A DNA stretch of 64,000 nucleotides from Cyclina sinensis. Taxonomy: Eukaryota > Mollusca > Bivalvia > Venerida > Veneridae. The position numbers and the translations under genes are program-made. Below the pieces are notes generated by a model, which saw only the letters and a program-made list of their open reading frames with translations, searched no databases and had not been told where the DNA came from. How positions within the stretch are numbered: position 1 is the stretch's first letter; every line of letters begins with the position of its first letter. Shown here piece by piece: positions 12,601 through 27,600 of the stretch. The stretch covers positions 40,224,780 through 40,288,779 of the forward strand of contig JAAONU010000001.1 of the NCBI GenBank assembly GCA_012932295.1, written 5' to 3'.

Positions 12601-15600
12601 GCAAAATGTAGCAGAAACATGGCAATCCTGTGTACAATCTTATCCAAAAAACAATGTAATAGTAATGAAGCATGGGTAGACCTGCATATTCTGGTTTATC
12701 AATACTTTGATCTATTCCTTTACAGTAAAATAAAGCACAGAAAAACTGTCAGGTTGAAGGAAGGCTATTGTTTATGCCAAAACCTATATTTTGCCATGGT
12801 CATCATTCATGGGCCTTGTTCATTGTTTACTGTCTGCTCAAGGAATTTCAGGGTGAAATTTGATGTTAAACTTGTTAACCTTTGCATTACAGCATATTGT
12901 TCTAGTAAATCCATAACCTCCTACGAGTACGGTACGATTGTTTTTGAAGCTCATGGTCATTCCATTTTTATTTACTTACTTTTTCAGCAATTGAGATCAT
13001 TTTAACGTGCAGGTTAAGAAATAAAAACATTTTATATTAAAAAAAAATTCAGCATTCACATAACAGACAGGTTTTCAATCCACACCACCTTTTGATGTAT
13101 CACTATCCACAGATAATTTTGAACTTCTGTTGAACTTTAAGACATAGACTGGTCTATGTTATTTACAATCAGCCATATCATGCTGTGTATAGTAGACAGA
13201 ATGACATTTTGTTCACAAGAAAAATACGTATTTCTGGTAAAAAAGAAAACCAAAATTGAAACAAATAAAATGTTTTTATAAACTGAAAAATGTCTTTAAC
13301 ATAAAATTTTGCATGTCTTTTTATATGTGGAGGTGTCAATGTGCTAAATGTTAAGTTAAATGTGTCTCTCAATGCATGATTTTGATTTGCCATATTAAGA
13401 AATGTCAACTCATCGCTGACTGTCTAACAATGCCTCTGAGCAAGCTCAAAGAACCGACATTTGCACCTAACTGAAGAAAAAATAAACATGAAAATAAAAC
13501 CAAGAAATGTACATAATTCTACTTACGGATACAAACTCTGCCTGTCTGTGCGCCTCTACTTTCATAGTTCGGGAAACATGCACATGTGTAGCCAAGACTA
13601 TCTGTACTAGAAACAGAGCATGTTGCATTGCCAGAACAGTCATTGGCATCAGCAACTGAACAATAACCTGGAATTGAGAATAAATTATCAAAAAAATAAT
13701 GTACATACAAGCATTAAGATATCCCCTAAATAATTATGGCACAGAAAAACCTGAAATAGTACATCTTTACAGAACTAAATGTAGTGTAACAGGACAGATA
13801 AATCTACTCCTTACATTTATAATTTTTCAATTCATTGGTTACTTTTCTTAATATTCTTCATTTTTCAACAGCGCGATTTTATTGTTATGTTTTGCATCTA
13901 TTTTGGTCTCCTTTCCGAACTCAGTTAAGTATTATTAGATTTGATTGGTTAATTATTTTCATTCCTCTATTCTAATTGGTTAAATCTCACAGTTCAATCG
14001 TTTTAACTGTCTAAATTGTTTATGCATCAGTTTGTCCAATCATTATCATCTAGTGTATATTTTGCACGAGAATCTTGTGAATTTTATCTATATAAACTAG
14101 TGATATTAAATGTTCGGCAGTTGGGTGCTGACCGCTAGGTCAGTATCGTCAAGACTTAGTCTTGAACTTGAAAAGGACTCAGTCCTCTTATAGCAATTAT
14201 TGCTAACCATTTCCAACTGTCTTAACTGTCTTTAACTAATGCTTTATTGACTCTCAAACCTGGCCACTATTACAGTAGTATTATTATACCTCAGTTTTAT
14301 CACCCTTGTTGAATTCCCAAAGGCCGACCAGTAAATATTCTCACTGTTACTAGCAAGAGACAGAGAAATACACTGTCAGCCGTGCCACAGTTTTTACTGT
14401 CACCACTGTTGCTAAATTTAGAGTTAAAGATTTCGCGATTCTGGAATCCCAGTGTCTATTTCTATTCTTTTAACAGAAGTGACTGCCCTGCGCAGGCGTA
14501 CTTTGTGTGTGGTAAACATCATACCTGGCTAAACTTCCCACTACTTTACTTGGCATTAAGGAATATTTACAACTTCCTGTCTAGCACCTTGTACTGTTAT
14601 CCTTTCTTGCAGATTCCAAATTAAACTTATCGTATCGTACTGTATAGTATTGTATTGTATCGTATCGTATCATATTGGTATCGGTATTTGTATTGTATTG
14701 TATTGTATCGTATAGTATTGTATTGTATTGTATTGTACTGTATTGTACTGTACTGTACTGTACTGTACTGTACTGTACTGTACTGTATTGTACTGTTTGA
14801 ATTATTTCCAAACTTAATACAGTACATGTACTTAGGAATATTTTGCTGCATTTTATTTTCTATTGTTTTTCTGTTATTAGTTATAAACATCTTTTACATA
14901 ATTATAGTTCCCAGACTGGTTCAGCTCAAAAATATTTCATATGAAGTATTATTAGATGTATAGATGGCTTATAAATAGTACATCATACAAAATATTTTTT
15001 TGGGCCAATAGCTTATGTCATATGATATGATCAAGTATACGGTTGTGAGCTAATATAACCCAAGCCATAAGGTGAAGGTTATATAAACTAAAAGCCACTT
15101 ATACCAAGACATATAACCTCCAAATATTTCTTCAATAACGAAGTTTTGGTTCTTAAAACCAGCTTTCTTTAGTTTGAGTAAATAATTAAAGGGGAGCAGA
15201 TTACATGACTGCAACAGCCATGAACAGGGATAATAGAAATGTCACAAGTGTCCAATGAAAACAGATAACACAGACATTCAGTATTACAATGGATGATAAC
15301 AAACAGTATTATGTATAATAGAACACATTTTTATGGACACATACATAAATTAGTATTTAATACTAATTTATTGATATTTAATGCTAATTTATGTATGTGT
15401 CCATAAAAATGTGTTCTATTATTTAACAGAAAATAAATGTAAATTTGCAAAGAAAAAAAAAACGAAAAAAAAAAAACAAACCCTGAACTGCCTCAAGCGG
15501 ACAAAACCAGTCTCTAGTAAGAGTTAGATTAGATACATCATTTCACATTTTTAGGAAGTTATAATGAATCTAGTACAAAGTCAGATGTAACTCTGATTGC

Positions 15601-18600
15601 TGTTGTGGAGTACAGACTGATTCCATCAGAAAATGCGAGTGCATAAACCAGCTTACTAAGACAGTCCTCAATTCTCCGAGCTCCCAGATTCTCAGTGAAC
15701 CTTCTCCCCTCTGGGCACTCTAAACACTGGAATTCGAAGGCAGAAGGTTGGTAGTAGCCCGAAGGACAAGGTACACAACTAGACGATCCTGCATCAAACT
15801 GTTCACCAGCACTGCATGGACCTATAAACATTAGCAAATTCATGAAATCAATACCTGCATACGAGACTGGCTTTCATTAGTAATTTACCTTCTAAGTATA
15901 CTGTTACTATAGTTTTACGAAAAGGGTCAAGATTTTGATTAAAAAAAGCCGTATTTTATTCAGTCTTCATATTTTATTTGCAAAAAGTAAAATGTTGATA
16001 TGAAATAATTAACTAGAGTGATTGTTGAAGATTTATTTTTAATATCGAATATATAATTTTCCTCAGGACAAGGAAGATTTTCTGAAAAAATCAAGAAGTT
16101 CAAAGACTTGTAAAGAACTTACTTCTACAGTCATCTACTGAGACTGCACCCTCTTGCTTTGTGTATTTGATAGAAAATGGACAATCAATACACTGGAAAC
16201 TGCCACTGTTGGGCTGGTACGTGCCAATTTCACACTTGACACAGTTACGGTTATTCAGTACATACCTCTCTCCTGGGTCACATGGGCCTGGAGAAAAAGG
16301 TTTTATTGTTAGTTTTATAGTTTTAAATCCTTAACAAACTATTTGCAAACATACAGCCCAACTTCACTTTTGAATCCTGAACAATATTAACCCATGAAAT
16401 GTTTTGCCTTCTGATATACTAATGACAGTAAATTCAAACTTTTTCTTCACATTCTAGAGAGATAATTTCATTTATTTTCTCTATTACAGCAGTTGTAGTC
16501 AGTCTGTAAGCTTTTTGTTGTTTTCATTTAAGAGTAAAACATACATTGCCCAATACATATTCATATTCACAACAAGGGCAACATATCTTTTTGTATTGCA
16601 TTAAGATTTTCAGGACTGACACTCACCCCAACTCTTGCAGAGTTAACTTTTAGCATGACACAATTTACTAAGGATGTCAACAAATATTCAAATATTTGCA
16701 TTTCTTACGAATATTTGAACCTGATAATTTGAATTTAAATTCAAATATCTGAATAAAATTTATCAAGATTTCTAGAGTCATTTTTTTTAAAATTACCAGG
16801 TTCTGGTAAAAGTAAATTAAGCGACAGTTTACTGTTCAAAGGCAAATCTGTCTTCATAAGGCACCTCAGTTTGCAGTTTGATTATGGCAATTTGCCGTCA
16901 AATGACATTTAACTGATAACATGTAAGGTATTGTTACTTAACTTCATAAAGGTGCAAAATAATTCTATTTGATGTATTGTTAATCTGCTGAAGACTCTAA
17001 ATTTACAGGCATTTAATTAAATTTGCGTAAAGACTCATTTTCATAATTACAATGGACGAAAGCACCAACTGCACATTCTTCACTCAAATTACTTACTCAA
17101 ATTATATAATTATGACAGTCTGTTTGATTTTCATATCTACTCTCAAATCAAATCTTTAATTTGGTCAAGCAAAAAGTTAAATTATATGTACAACTCCCAC
17201 TTCTCAAATATCTCCAAGAAAGTGAAGTCATTAAACGACCACAAGTTATCAAGTCGACTAAAAGACAAAATTCAATTTAATTATTTACTATACCTTGATT
17301 TATTGTGATAAAAGCTTGAACATATCAAATTGGTAAAAAAACCAATTTCAAATATGGTCTGATCAGGGTCTTTCAAATAGAATATTTCAAATAGAAAGAC
17401 CCTGATTCGATGAATGAGACAAAACAGTTTCAATAAACAAGAGCAATTATTTCAATATCATAAGTGTATGGGTGTTTTGACCAAAAAAAATTGGACATTC
17501 AGAAACAATCACATTTTGTATACAAATATTTGAATATATTCAAATAATCTTTATATACATTTGAATACCAAAATCCATATTTGTTAGGGCCGGGAATTAT
17601 AATCGAATATTCGAATATTCGAAACACGACCGAATATTCGAACGTTGAAAAACGAATACAAATATATTCGATAAAAGGAAAGGTTTTGATTTTTTTTTCA
17701 TTTTTTTTTTACTTTTAAATGTCAAAGATCGTAAATTAAACCCTTGACCTTCACTTGACCAGGTGTTCATATGTTTGTATAACGCGTGTCAACGATTATC
17801 GCCAATTAACTGTGAAAAGTTTGGGGTATAGTTGATCGAAAGGGCACCCGTTTCACAGTTTGTAATTTACCTGTCTAACAGTTTATAATGTAATATTTCC
17901 GACTTTAATTATCTTACTTTATTGTTTTCTGTGCTTTAATCTTTCCGATCAATCGATAATTGGGTTAATATTTGTGAAGAGGAATAAATCGGCACGTATT
18001 AATCCTGTTAATCATTCTAGAACAATCGACCAATCGATATTCATCACTCTAAAATTAACTCTTTCACCCAATGGAAATTTAAAGCTTTACTCGGAACCAA
18101 TAACTTTTTGCAAACATTGTTTTCAGATTTTTTTAAAGGGATGATTTTGGACGTATTTTTCTCACTCTGTTGAAAAAATCAAAGTCAATATATCGCAATG
18201 CCGTCACGTGTTTGGAATTAGTTTTCACGTTCTATTGATAAGTCTAAAGGATTATTACTGTCCGGAAAAGATAGTTTAGTGCAACAATGTACGTTAATGA
18301 TTACTGTAATCAAGTACTGGTGTGACCCAGGAACAAATGATAAAAGCTGAAATACTGCAAAAGGAGGGGAACATAAACAAATATTCAGCTTGTTCGTAAG
18401 AGCGATGATTCACGGTCAGTCGAGTCATGTGAGTTACCTCCCGTTAATAAGACAAATGATCAGCAGCCGGATAAACTGACAATCAAATTATGAATTTATT
18501 TCAAAAGTAAGAATATAAACAAATATATCGATTTACAATCAATAAAACAAAAAAAACTTTAACATAATAATAAAGATCTTCTTAATCGTCGATTATTTCA

Positions 18601-21600
18601 GCATATTAAAGTAGTATAGTATTCGACCTAATCAATTTCGGATACTACGTGAAAAAGATATATTGGATCAAATTTTGTAAAAACCAATATTCGAATATAT
18701 TCGAACATGGAAAACGAATATTCGAACATCAAATTCCTTATTCGTTCCCGGCCCTAATATTTGTTGTCATCCCTAATATATACTTACAGTAAACACATCC
18801 TTGGAAAAAATAAAAAATATTTAATTTGAATTAGACACAAGTACAATAAAAGTTATGTAACACATAACTGAGAAGTGTTGGACCTGACTAGATCAGGGTG
18901 ACTGACAATGATAACTGGGTTTAATCAGCATAAGACACAGACAATGATAACTGGTTTAATCAGCATAAGACACAGACAATGATAATTGGGTTTAATCAGA
19001 ATAAGACACTTACTAAGAGTACAATCACTTTCACTGTCGGCACCAGGTCCTGGAGAACGTAAACCGTTAGGACATGGTGTACATGTATCAGTTGACATGT
19101 CACTTCTGTATGTTTCAGGTGGGCAGAGTTCACAACTGTTGTCTTCTCCCACAAACTGACCAAGGGGACAAATTGCTACAATATTCAGAATTTAGGGTAA
19201 CTTAATAAATGAATTTCAAAGAATATTTTGTCATCTATTAAATTTGTGCACAACAATCCAGACAGTTCTACATTATAAACAATTGAAAATTTCTCCTAAA
19301 ATTGACGAAAGGTACTCTTGGTTAACATAATTATAATCAATAAGCTTTCTTGCATATACTTGACCAACACTCAGTTTGGATAGACTCTTACATATATTTA
19401 AACAAGTGGGAGAAAAGAAGAAATAAACAACAGCCTTTAAGCATGACCACATGAGTAATAGCTTACAGAAGTTTGAAAAATATATTGTAATATGTATGAA
19501 AGGTTTCATTAACAAGATTCTGATAACACGATATCATGGTGAAAGAAAGAATAATTCATTTCAAATTACACTTAAGGTCTTGAGTTAATGACAATGACTT
19601 ATGTGTTTATTTTTGTTTTTTTATTAATTGTTATTGTCAATATGACTATACAGATAATAAATTTATGCCCAAAAATTGTTACTGAAATTCATAAAACATT
19701 TGCCTTACATATGCATTCATCAATAGATGAAGCCCCGGTAGTTCTTGTGGAGTTGCCCAAAGGACAATCTGTACACGAGGTGTTCCACTTCATAGAGTTG
19801 TATGTTCCAATTGGGCATTGGGTGCATTCATTTGTTACTGGATTACGGTAGTAACCTGGCTCTGTACAGTTTGCTGTGGAAGATTCAAACAAGTTACAAA
19901 TTATTCAATCCTTAAAAATACTGAACACAGCTGAAATGTTAAATGTTGTATCTACAGCATTTTGGCAGGGTGTTGCAGCCTACTCCATTTTGTTTTTCAT
20001 TGAAAACCTGGTTAATAAACCTGAAAATGATTACATGATCTTATATATTTGGCCAAAGTCCTTCAAAAACACATGCACACAAACACTACTTTTCTCTTTG
20101 GTAACTTCAACAATAGTATTATAATAGAAGCAACAAAAAACATAGGAGGCATCAATACACTTCCTCAGAAAACAATAGATATGTCAGCTATTAATAACAA
20201 CAACAACAAAGAAATTTCACAACATTGGTTTACCTCTGCAGTTGGTATACTAAAATGTTTTGCTGTTATAGAAAACCATCTTACCAACTGAACAGTCAGA
20301 TATGTCTGTTGCACCTTCACCACTTGTGATTTTGTCAATTGGACAAAGCTGACACTGAGTCTGTAAACGATCATTTTTGTTACGGTAATATCCGACACTG
20401 CAGAATTCACATTCCCCTGTTGCATGATTATATTCCAGCCCAGAGCCACAGTCCACTGAAAACAAAAAATCAAGAAAAGCAGAGTAACAACAGGATAAAA
20501 AAGAAAATCGTACAATTCTTTTATTTTTGTCTAAAAGATTTTTGTCAAATTTGATATTTTGCACCACTTACTTTATAGATACTGTACTTAATTTTTTAGT
20601 CTCTCATTGATGATTGGATAAATCCATCTATGTATATAATATTTTTTTCACTGCTATTCAAAAATTTAGAAATACTTGACTGTTTATTATAATATAATTA
20701 TTATTTGTTAAACTAAAGCTATCACTGGATGTGATTAATACCCCCACAATACAGCCTTGTCAGAGGTAAAAGGGAAATACAGAACATGTAAAACACACAT
20801 CTACATTTTTTGGTGATTTTTCTCACCAAGTTTCAAATGCAAAGTCCTAGAGATGTAAAAGGAGCTCAAGCCACAAGAGTTTTTGCTATGACAAGCTGAA
20901 GAATCAAAGTGTGCGCACTGGAGTGCATGAAAAAAAGCATAGCGCACAGTTACACTTACTGGTGAACATGCACATCAAGTTTCAAATTGTTAGTCCAAGA
21001 AATTGTTTGCGTCACAAGATTTTGCTATGACAGGCCATAAAACAGCAGAGTAGGCATAGGCATGCATGAAAAATGTACACTTATTGGTGAACATACACAC
21101 CAAGTTCAAACTGATACTCCTAGAAATAAGGAAGTAGTTTGTGTTACAAGATTTCTTTCTGCAACAGACTGGCCGACTGAATGACCCACAAACTGACCAA
21201 CTGTAAGAAGACTCATGTACCCCCACAAATTTGGCATGGGGTATAATAATATTAATAATAATAATAATAAATGAATTGTAGAAGAATTGTTACAACATTA
21301 TAATACAAAAATCTGGTTTACTCATTTTGACAAATTTTACAAGCATAATGTAAAAAGTTCATGAATTTGGATCTGTGAAAAATGGAATACTTACACACAC
21401 AATCTGACTCTTCATCAGACCCAGTTTCTAAAGTAACACGGCTGTCAAGGCATGGATCACACTGTTCTTGCCAAATTTCATCTTGGTATGTATCATAGTC
21501 ACAAGGTTGGCACTGGGGGTTTGCTGGATCGGTTACTCTATCTAAGTATTCACCAGCAGTACACGCAGCTGAAATGTACAAATTGATGTTTTTTTTAATT

Positions 21601-24600
21601 ATTTTTTCTCTGCCACTTACCTTGTTAGACCAGACACAAAAAGTTTTTCTTTATGCATAAAGTAGACACCCTCACAGTTGTAAAAGAACTCCACTGAATT
21701 TTAGTAGAGTTATGTTTTTGATATTTTCCCCTGTTTCCAAAACTGCCTTGACTTCAAGAAAACTTCATCAAGAATTAAAAACTATTTAAAATGTCAGATA
21801 TAGTTTCAAAGGTATAAAAAAATTACTTTGTAATGTTAGCATAATTACTGAAACACTGAAATCTTGCATTGCCATGTAAATGAAAATTTGAATGCTGTCA
21901 ACTGATTTCAGAATTACAGAAGAATATTTCAAACGTCTTCTAGAATATTTGGCATGATGTAATTACCCCTAAAAATTAATTTAATACAGTTATATTCTGA
22001 CCATCATAATCAGTTTGGTTACATTATTAAAAAGCTACTAAGCCACTTACTGTCTGGCAATGCATAAAAAAAGATAATGTTTACACTTAAGGAAATTCTA
22101 GTTAAATTGGTGAAGAATGCTTCAAAATTTAGTAACTGACTTATTTTATGCCAAGGAAACACATTAGAATGAATGGTTTATGTATTTTTATCAATAAATA
22201 TCTTACCAGTTTATCAGGTAGTAGGGCCTAACTTTACAGCATAAATTAAGAGCAATAACATTTAATATCACCATGTCAAAGTTGGGTTAGCTTGTTGCTT
22301 ATAGTTTACTTAAATGAGGTAAATGGGTTCATATCAATACTTACTGAGCTAAAGGCCAAGGTACAATACAGTACCAAGTTTTATTAATTTTCCTCAACCA
22401 GGAGATGCTTTTCATTACAGATTGCAGACAATTATCCAAATGAAAAAAAAACAGTATGTTTGACTCAAATGATTCAAAAACAATTCAGCAGAATCATGGA
22501 ATATATAATACATAAATATTTGTTATTTATATACATAAAAATAATATATTTATAATAAATACATAAAGAATACTTACGCAATGAGCATAGATCAGTGGAA
22601 TTTGCGCCAGTGGATTCTGTTGTAAACCCTGTAGGACACTGTTTACAACTGGCTGCAGCATATTCAATCTTGTAGTAACCACGCTTACACTCCTGACAGC
22701 TTCCCATCACGTCTTCATATCCTGGTCTACATTCCACTGTAGTTAAATCAAAATCCTTTAATTCTGATAAGAAATGCTAATAAAATCTTGTAACTAATGT
22801 TCTGGTACAAAAACATGTAGATGAGAAAAGGAACACTGCAATGTTTGCAGCAAAGTTTTAAAATCAACTAGTCAGTGAAGTCAGAATACAAACATCTAAC
22901 AAGGTATTCAAAGCATCTTTGAAGTTCAATTGGCAACTTCAAAAGAAAATAAAATGATGTGACATCATCATTTTTGTATAAAGCATACTTTCTGCCTTCC
23001 CATGTCAAACAAAAAAAATATTTATTTATCAAATTTGTCTGTAATATCATAAATCATTGATCTTTAGCTTTCATTGGTCACCAAATTTTATGATAAGCAA
23101 CAAAGAACTTCTTGTTATTCTAATGTATAACATCTGATTTCAGTCTCGATAACTAGTCACAAGGTGAAAGCTGAATTACAAATAAGAGTGTCCATATCCA
23201 TTGGTATTTAATTCATGTCTTCTAACTTTAAAAGAAAGCAAAGCAGATTTCTATGTTCTGTCAAGAAAAAGTTTGTGTTCTTACAAATACAATCAGCCAA
23301 CTCGTCTGAACCAACATTTTCAGTTGTTTTGTCAATTCCACATTGAATACACCCATCCTCCCATTTCGTAGGTTGATAGAAACCAATCTCACAAAGGCCA
23401 CATGTATTGTCAGGTTTGAGGTATTGACCTGCACTGCAGTTACCTACAACAAATAATTCAGAATAAACTTTGAGGTAACCGTTACGCACTGTTCAACAGG
23501 GTTTGCAAATGGCCGTTGCTCAGCAAGCTGTGTATATGTCAGTACTTTTGTGCAGGTATTTGCCTGATCTTTATATGTTCCAGCAATATCTTGGCATGAA
23601 TAAAATGGAAATACAATGTATACCGAATTGAAAGGTGTGTGTTAAGGTCTATTTAAATCACAGGTACAAGATAAGGTTACAAAAATCATTAGGTTTGGGC
23701 TAAATATGAACTTACATTTTTGAGTTAGCACATTTTTACATTAAAAATCAACCCATACAAATTTAAGCTAAGAGGTCTTTTATCCAATCTTATGCTGAAG
23801 TTTACAAATATATATTCTGGATATTGTTTTTAAAGGAAAAACAAACAATAAAAAACTTACCAACAATACACATGGCTGAAGACACACTGTTTTCTTGAGC
23901 AGTTATGAATTCTATAGGACACAAATTGCATGGCGAGAAATATCCATCATTTTCATTGTCTTTATAATAACCAATCTCACACCCTATACATCCGGTGCTT
24001 GTTTTCTCATAGCCTGAATCACAGTATGCTGAAAATGAAAAGAAAAAATTACTGGTTTCTTTTCTATGTTGTTGTTGTTGTTTCTTTCTCCCATAACTCC
24101 TTTATAATATCAGAAACATAGAAATAGAGCCACTTTCATTTCATTTTCACTGTATTCCATTACCCTTTTGGGTCTGTTTAAATTGAGGTTTTAATGCCAT
24201 TTTCAACCTCTTTCTGGTCATATACTGGTGGTCAGTCCACCTAAAATAGTGTTACGGGGTATGAAACCAGTTTTATATTCAGGCTTATTGTAAAATTACT
24301 GCCTGAGAGCTATGAAGGATACTTTTTTTAATCACTCTAAAACAATCTTAACAGAACTACAATGAAACACACAAACTCAAAGTTCATAGGAAAACTTGTA
24401 TAGAATAAAGAAATTCTTTTTGAATAGTTCAATATGAATTTGTATGTTTACACTGAGTTCTGATACATCAAGACTGGATCTACACCCTGCTTATGGTAGT
24501 TTGTGTAAGTTAACAGTATGTCACCTGTATGATTATAATGAATTAAATAATTTCATAGCTAGTCTCTGGAGCAGAGCAGTGGTCTAGTGGTAACACTGTA

Positions 24601-27600
24601 ATCCAGGGGTCACAAGTTCATTCCCCTACTACTAATTGTCTCTTGAGAGTTTAAACCAATGTCCATACATATCAGTGAACATGAACAGATCAGGGGCATC
24701 TTTTGAATGGGATACTGTGCCAGACTAGTAAACTAGGGGTTGCAAATTTTACCCACTCCTCCACTTACACAACTGTCTTTCAGATGATACATAAAATCTA
24801 GGTCCCACATATTAGTGCTATACACTGCACATACTAAAGAACTAACTCTCTTGAACAGGATGCTTTCTGCAGCTTGTGCTCTCAACCTCTCCCTGATATA
24901 ACTAAATTCTTTAACTGGGCATCAGTCACAAACTGCTTTATTACAATAGGTCTAGTATGTTTAAGTTTGTTCAACTTTTACAGAAATAGAAAATACTGAA
25001 AATAGAACTGAGTTATTTAGACTAGCCAAATATCTGAAAGAGGTCACTAAGCATAGATCAACAATTATAAATACTATAGCATAAGAAATATTTTTGGTAC
25101 ACTAATTTCAATCTCTCTGTGAAATTTCGAATGAATTAGTTAAAGCTGAGCCATTTTTATGTACTTGTGTTTGTGACTTAGATTGACACACTTGTCATAC
25201 ATTATACTATGATGTAACATGTGTTGTGACAATGCAATGTTGTTAAGTTAATCAAACTTCTGTTCTGCTCTGTTCACATGGGCAACCAGGACCGGTGATA
25301 AACAAATAGAAACAGAATGGACGAAATCCCAGTGGGCTGAAAAAACCAGGATCCAATTAAAAAAAGAAGGAGGTGGGATAAATGTAAAATACACATGAAA
25401 ATTCAGATGTTTGATGTGAAAATAAACTGTTAAGTGTTACCTTACTAGTGTCTACATCTTGTCTGACGTTTTTTTTACCAAGTCATTTATAAATAATAAA
25501 ATGTTGAATTGACTATGATGCAGCTTTCAAAATATCAGATGAAATTTATTAAAATTCTTACACATAATAATCTGAAACAACAGTTTGAGTTTAACTGACC
25601 ATTAAAGGGTAAACTGATCTTCTGAATTTGTTTACGTCTATGACTTTTTCAGATTCTAATCTGCAGAAACAACAGTACGAAATGTGAAAGGGAGAAAGAT
25701 ATTGAAAATGGATGAGTCTTGAATTTTAAAATGTTAAAATGCTAGCAATTTGCCAAAAAATTAATATAACTGAAGCTCTTTACTTTCACAGGCAGAAGGT
25801 TCTGTTGACTTTGTTGTTCTAGTACTTGTGCCATTACCACATCTGATACAATCTTTCTCGTATGCCTTTGGTTGGTATGTTCCAAGAGGACAATCCTCAC
25901 ATCCTGTGTCATCTGCATTCCTCTTTGTTCCAGGTGGGCATGTTCCTAAAATTGTAAAATAGTGCAGCATTGAAGTTCTTTGTGCCATTTCATTTATTTA
26001 AGTTCTGATTTAGTTATAATAAGCCATTAACAAAAATATAACAATAAGTTTGTGGATTAAGTGGATATAAAACACTACTTTCATATTCTGTAACCTCTCA
26101 GATTTAGTCCGAAGATGCTAATTTGCATACATAAGTTATTTTTAGAAATAACATTTCATTGACATGATCTGACAAATTTAGTGCCAAGAAGTATTCTCTA
26201 CAGATGGTACTTCTTCCTTTGTAATTTTTATAGCTATTTCTCAGTATAGTTAAGGTTTTGACGACCATTCTTCCAAGTACGTTTTGGTCTATCTATCTTT
26301 TTTAATTACTTTACATTCTGAACGATACACTATTGTTGTCTACATCAACTATTCAAAACTGATCATGTGACATTGATGACTTGTTTTACGGATATTAGTG
26401 AAGTGCATTCGGCATTTCCCAAAGCAATTTAAGATCAGCAGGTCGTAAAATATTTCTGATAATTTAATCCCGATGCATCTCGCACACCTTGCCTTCCATG
26501 AAAAATAACCACACAGATAGGGTACTGATAATGTTTTTAAGCATATTAGAGTTCTTATTTGGTTTATTTTTCATGACCATTATAGCCAGTATTATAACTT
26601 CTAAAATCTTTTTTAGAAATCAATGCAAAAAGAAATATCAGACTATATGCTGCATTAGTCTCCTATGAATAACAATTCTGATATTGTGTCAGGTAACAAG
26701 AAAGCTGTACTCACTTATACTGCAATCTGCCGAACTATCTGCCCCAGTATCTGCCGTAGTGTAGAGTGGGTTACATGCAACACAAGGCTCAAAAAGTCCA
26801 TTATCATTATCCTTATAGAAGCCCTTCTTACAGGGTATACACACGCCATTAATTTTTTCTTTACCAGATGGACAGTATCCTGTAAAGTAAGTTACATAAA
26901 TTATCATTTAAAACATGTGCAAATACATAAGATCATAATTAAATGGTTTCAAAACAACCTTTCAACCATCACATTTCCATTAAATGAAAGGTCAAACATA
27001 TAGATAGTATTTTATACATCTTTCATTACACTATACAATGTAGGGTGTATAGTGGTACAAACAGGGTAGAATGATTTTATCTATTTTATTGATGATGCAT
27101 GAAGTTTCAGCTTATTTCAAGCCTTCATTTTAATCATTACCGAAAATGCCATATATCGAATAAATGAAAACCACTTTTGACTGTTATTCTATTGTTTTAT
27201 GTTTCTCCATTACAAAAGTATGATTACTGACCACTGAGCATTGTATGTGGCAGTAAATATTTCATTGTCTCAGTCCGTAAGACAGAAGAGGTTATTCATA
27301 ACAAACCATCAAATCCGAAGGCTTACCATTCCCTCTTTTTCATGAACTGAATTAAGCCATCTTATATGGACAGGTTATGCCAGCTCAGATGACTCAAAAT
27401 CTTGAATCATATTTGCTTACATTTTAAAGATTTTTATTAGCAATGAGTCCATATCAACAGAAGTTCATACCAAAATAAAAGAGTAGGTCGAAAAAGGATG
27501 TCATGTTCCAAAAAAAGATATTTCTGTTCATGTGAACATACCCTTGAAAGGACCATTCTGACCCAATTTTCAGAAATGGGTGTATGAAACAACTTCATAT

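Noticed and set aside
12586..13005. 139-codon plus-strand ORF
   Set aside because: Longest single ORF here, but no domain, no promoter or poly(A) context; it lies in an intron and its composition follows AT content.
13785..14560. Solo LTR of a retrotransposon
   Set aside because: TG start and TATA-like box only; I found no matching CA end, target duplication, primer site or second copy, so it is kept as a low-confidence note.
14581..14963. Three overlapping ORFs rich in YSTVQYS or VLYCI repeats
   Set aside because: They are translations of the TGTAY microsatellite; no splice or start context.
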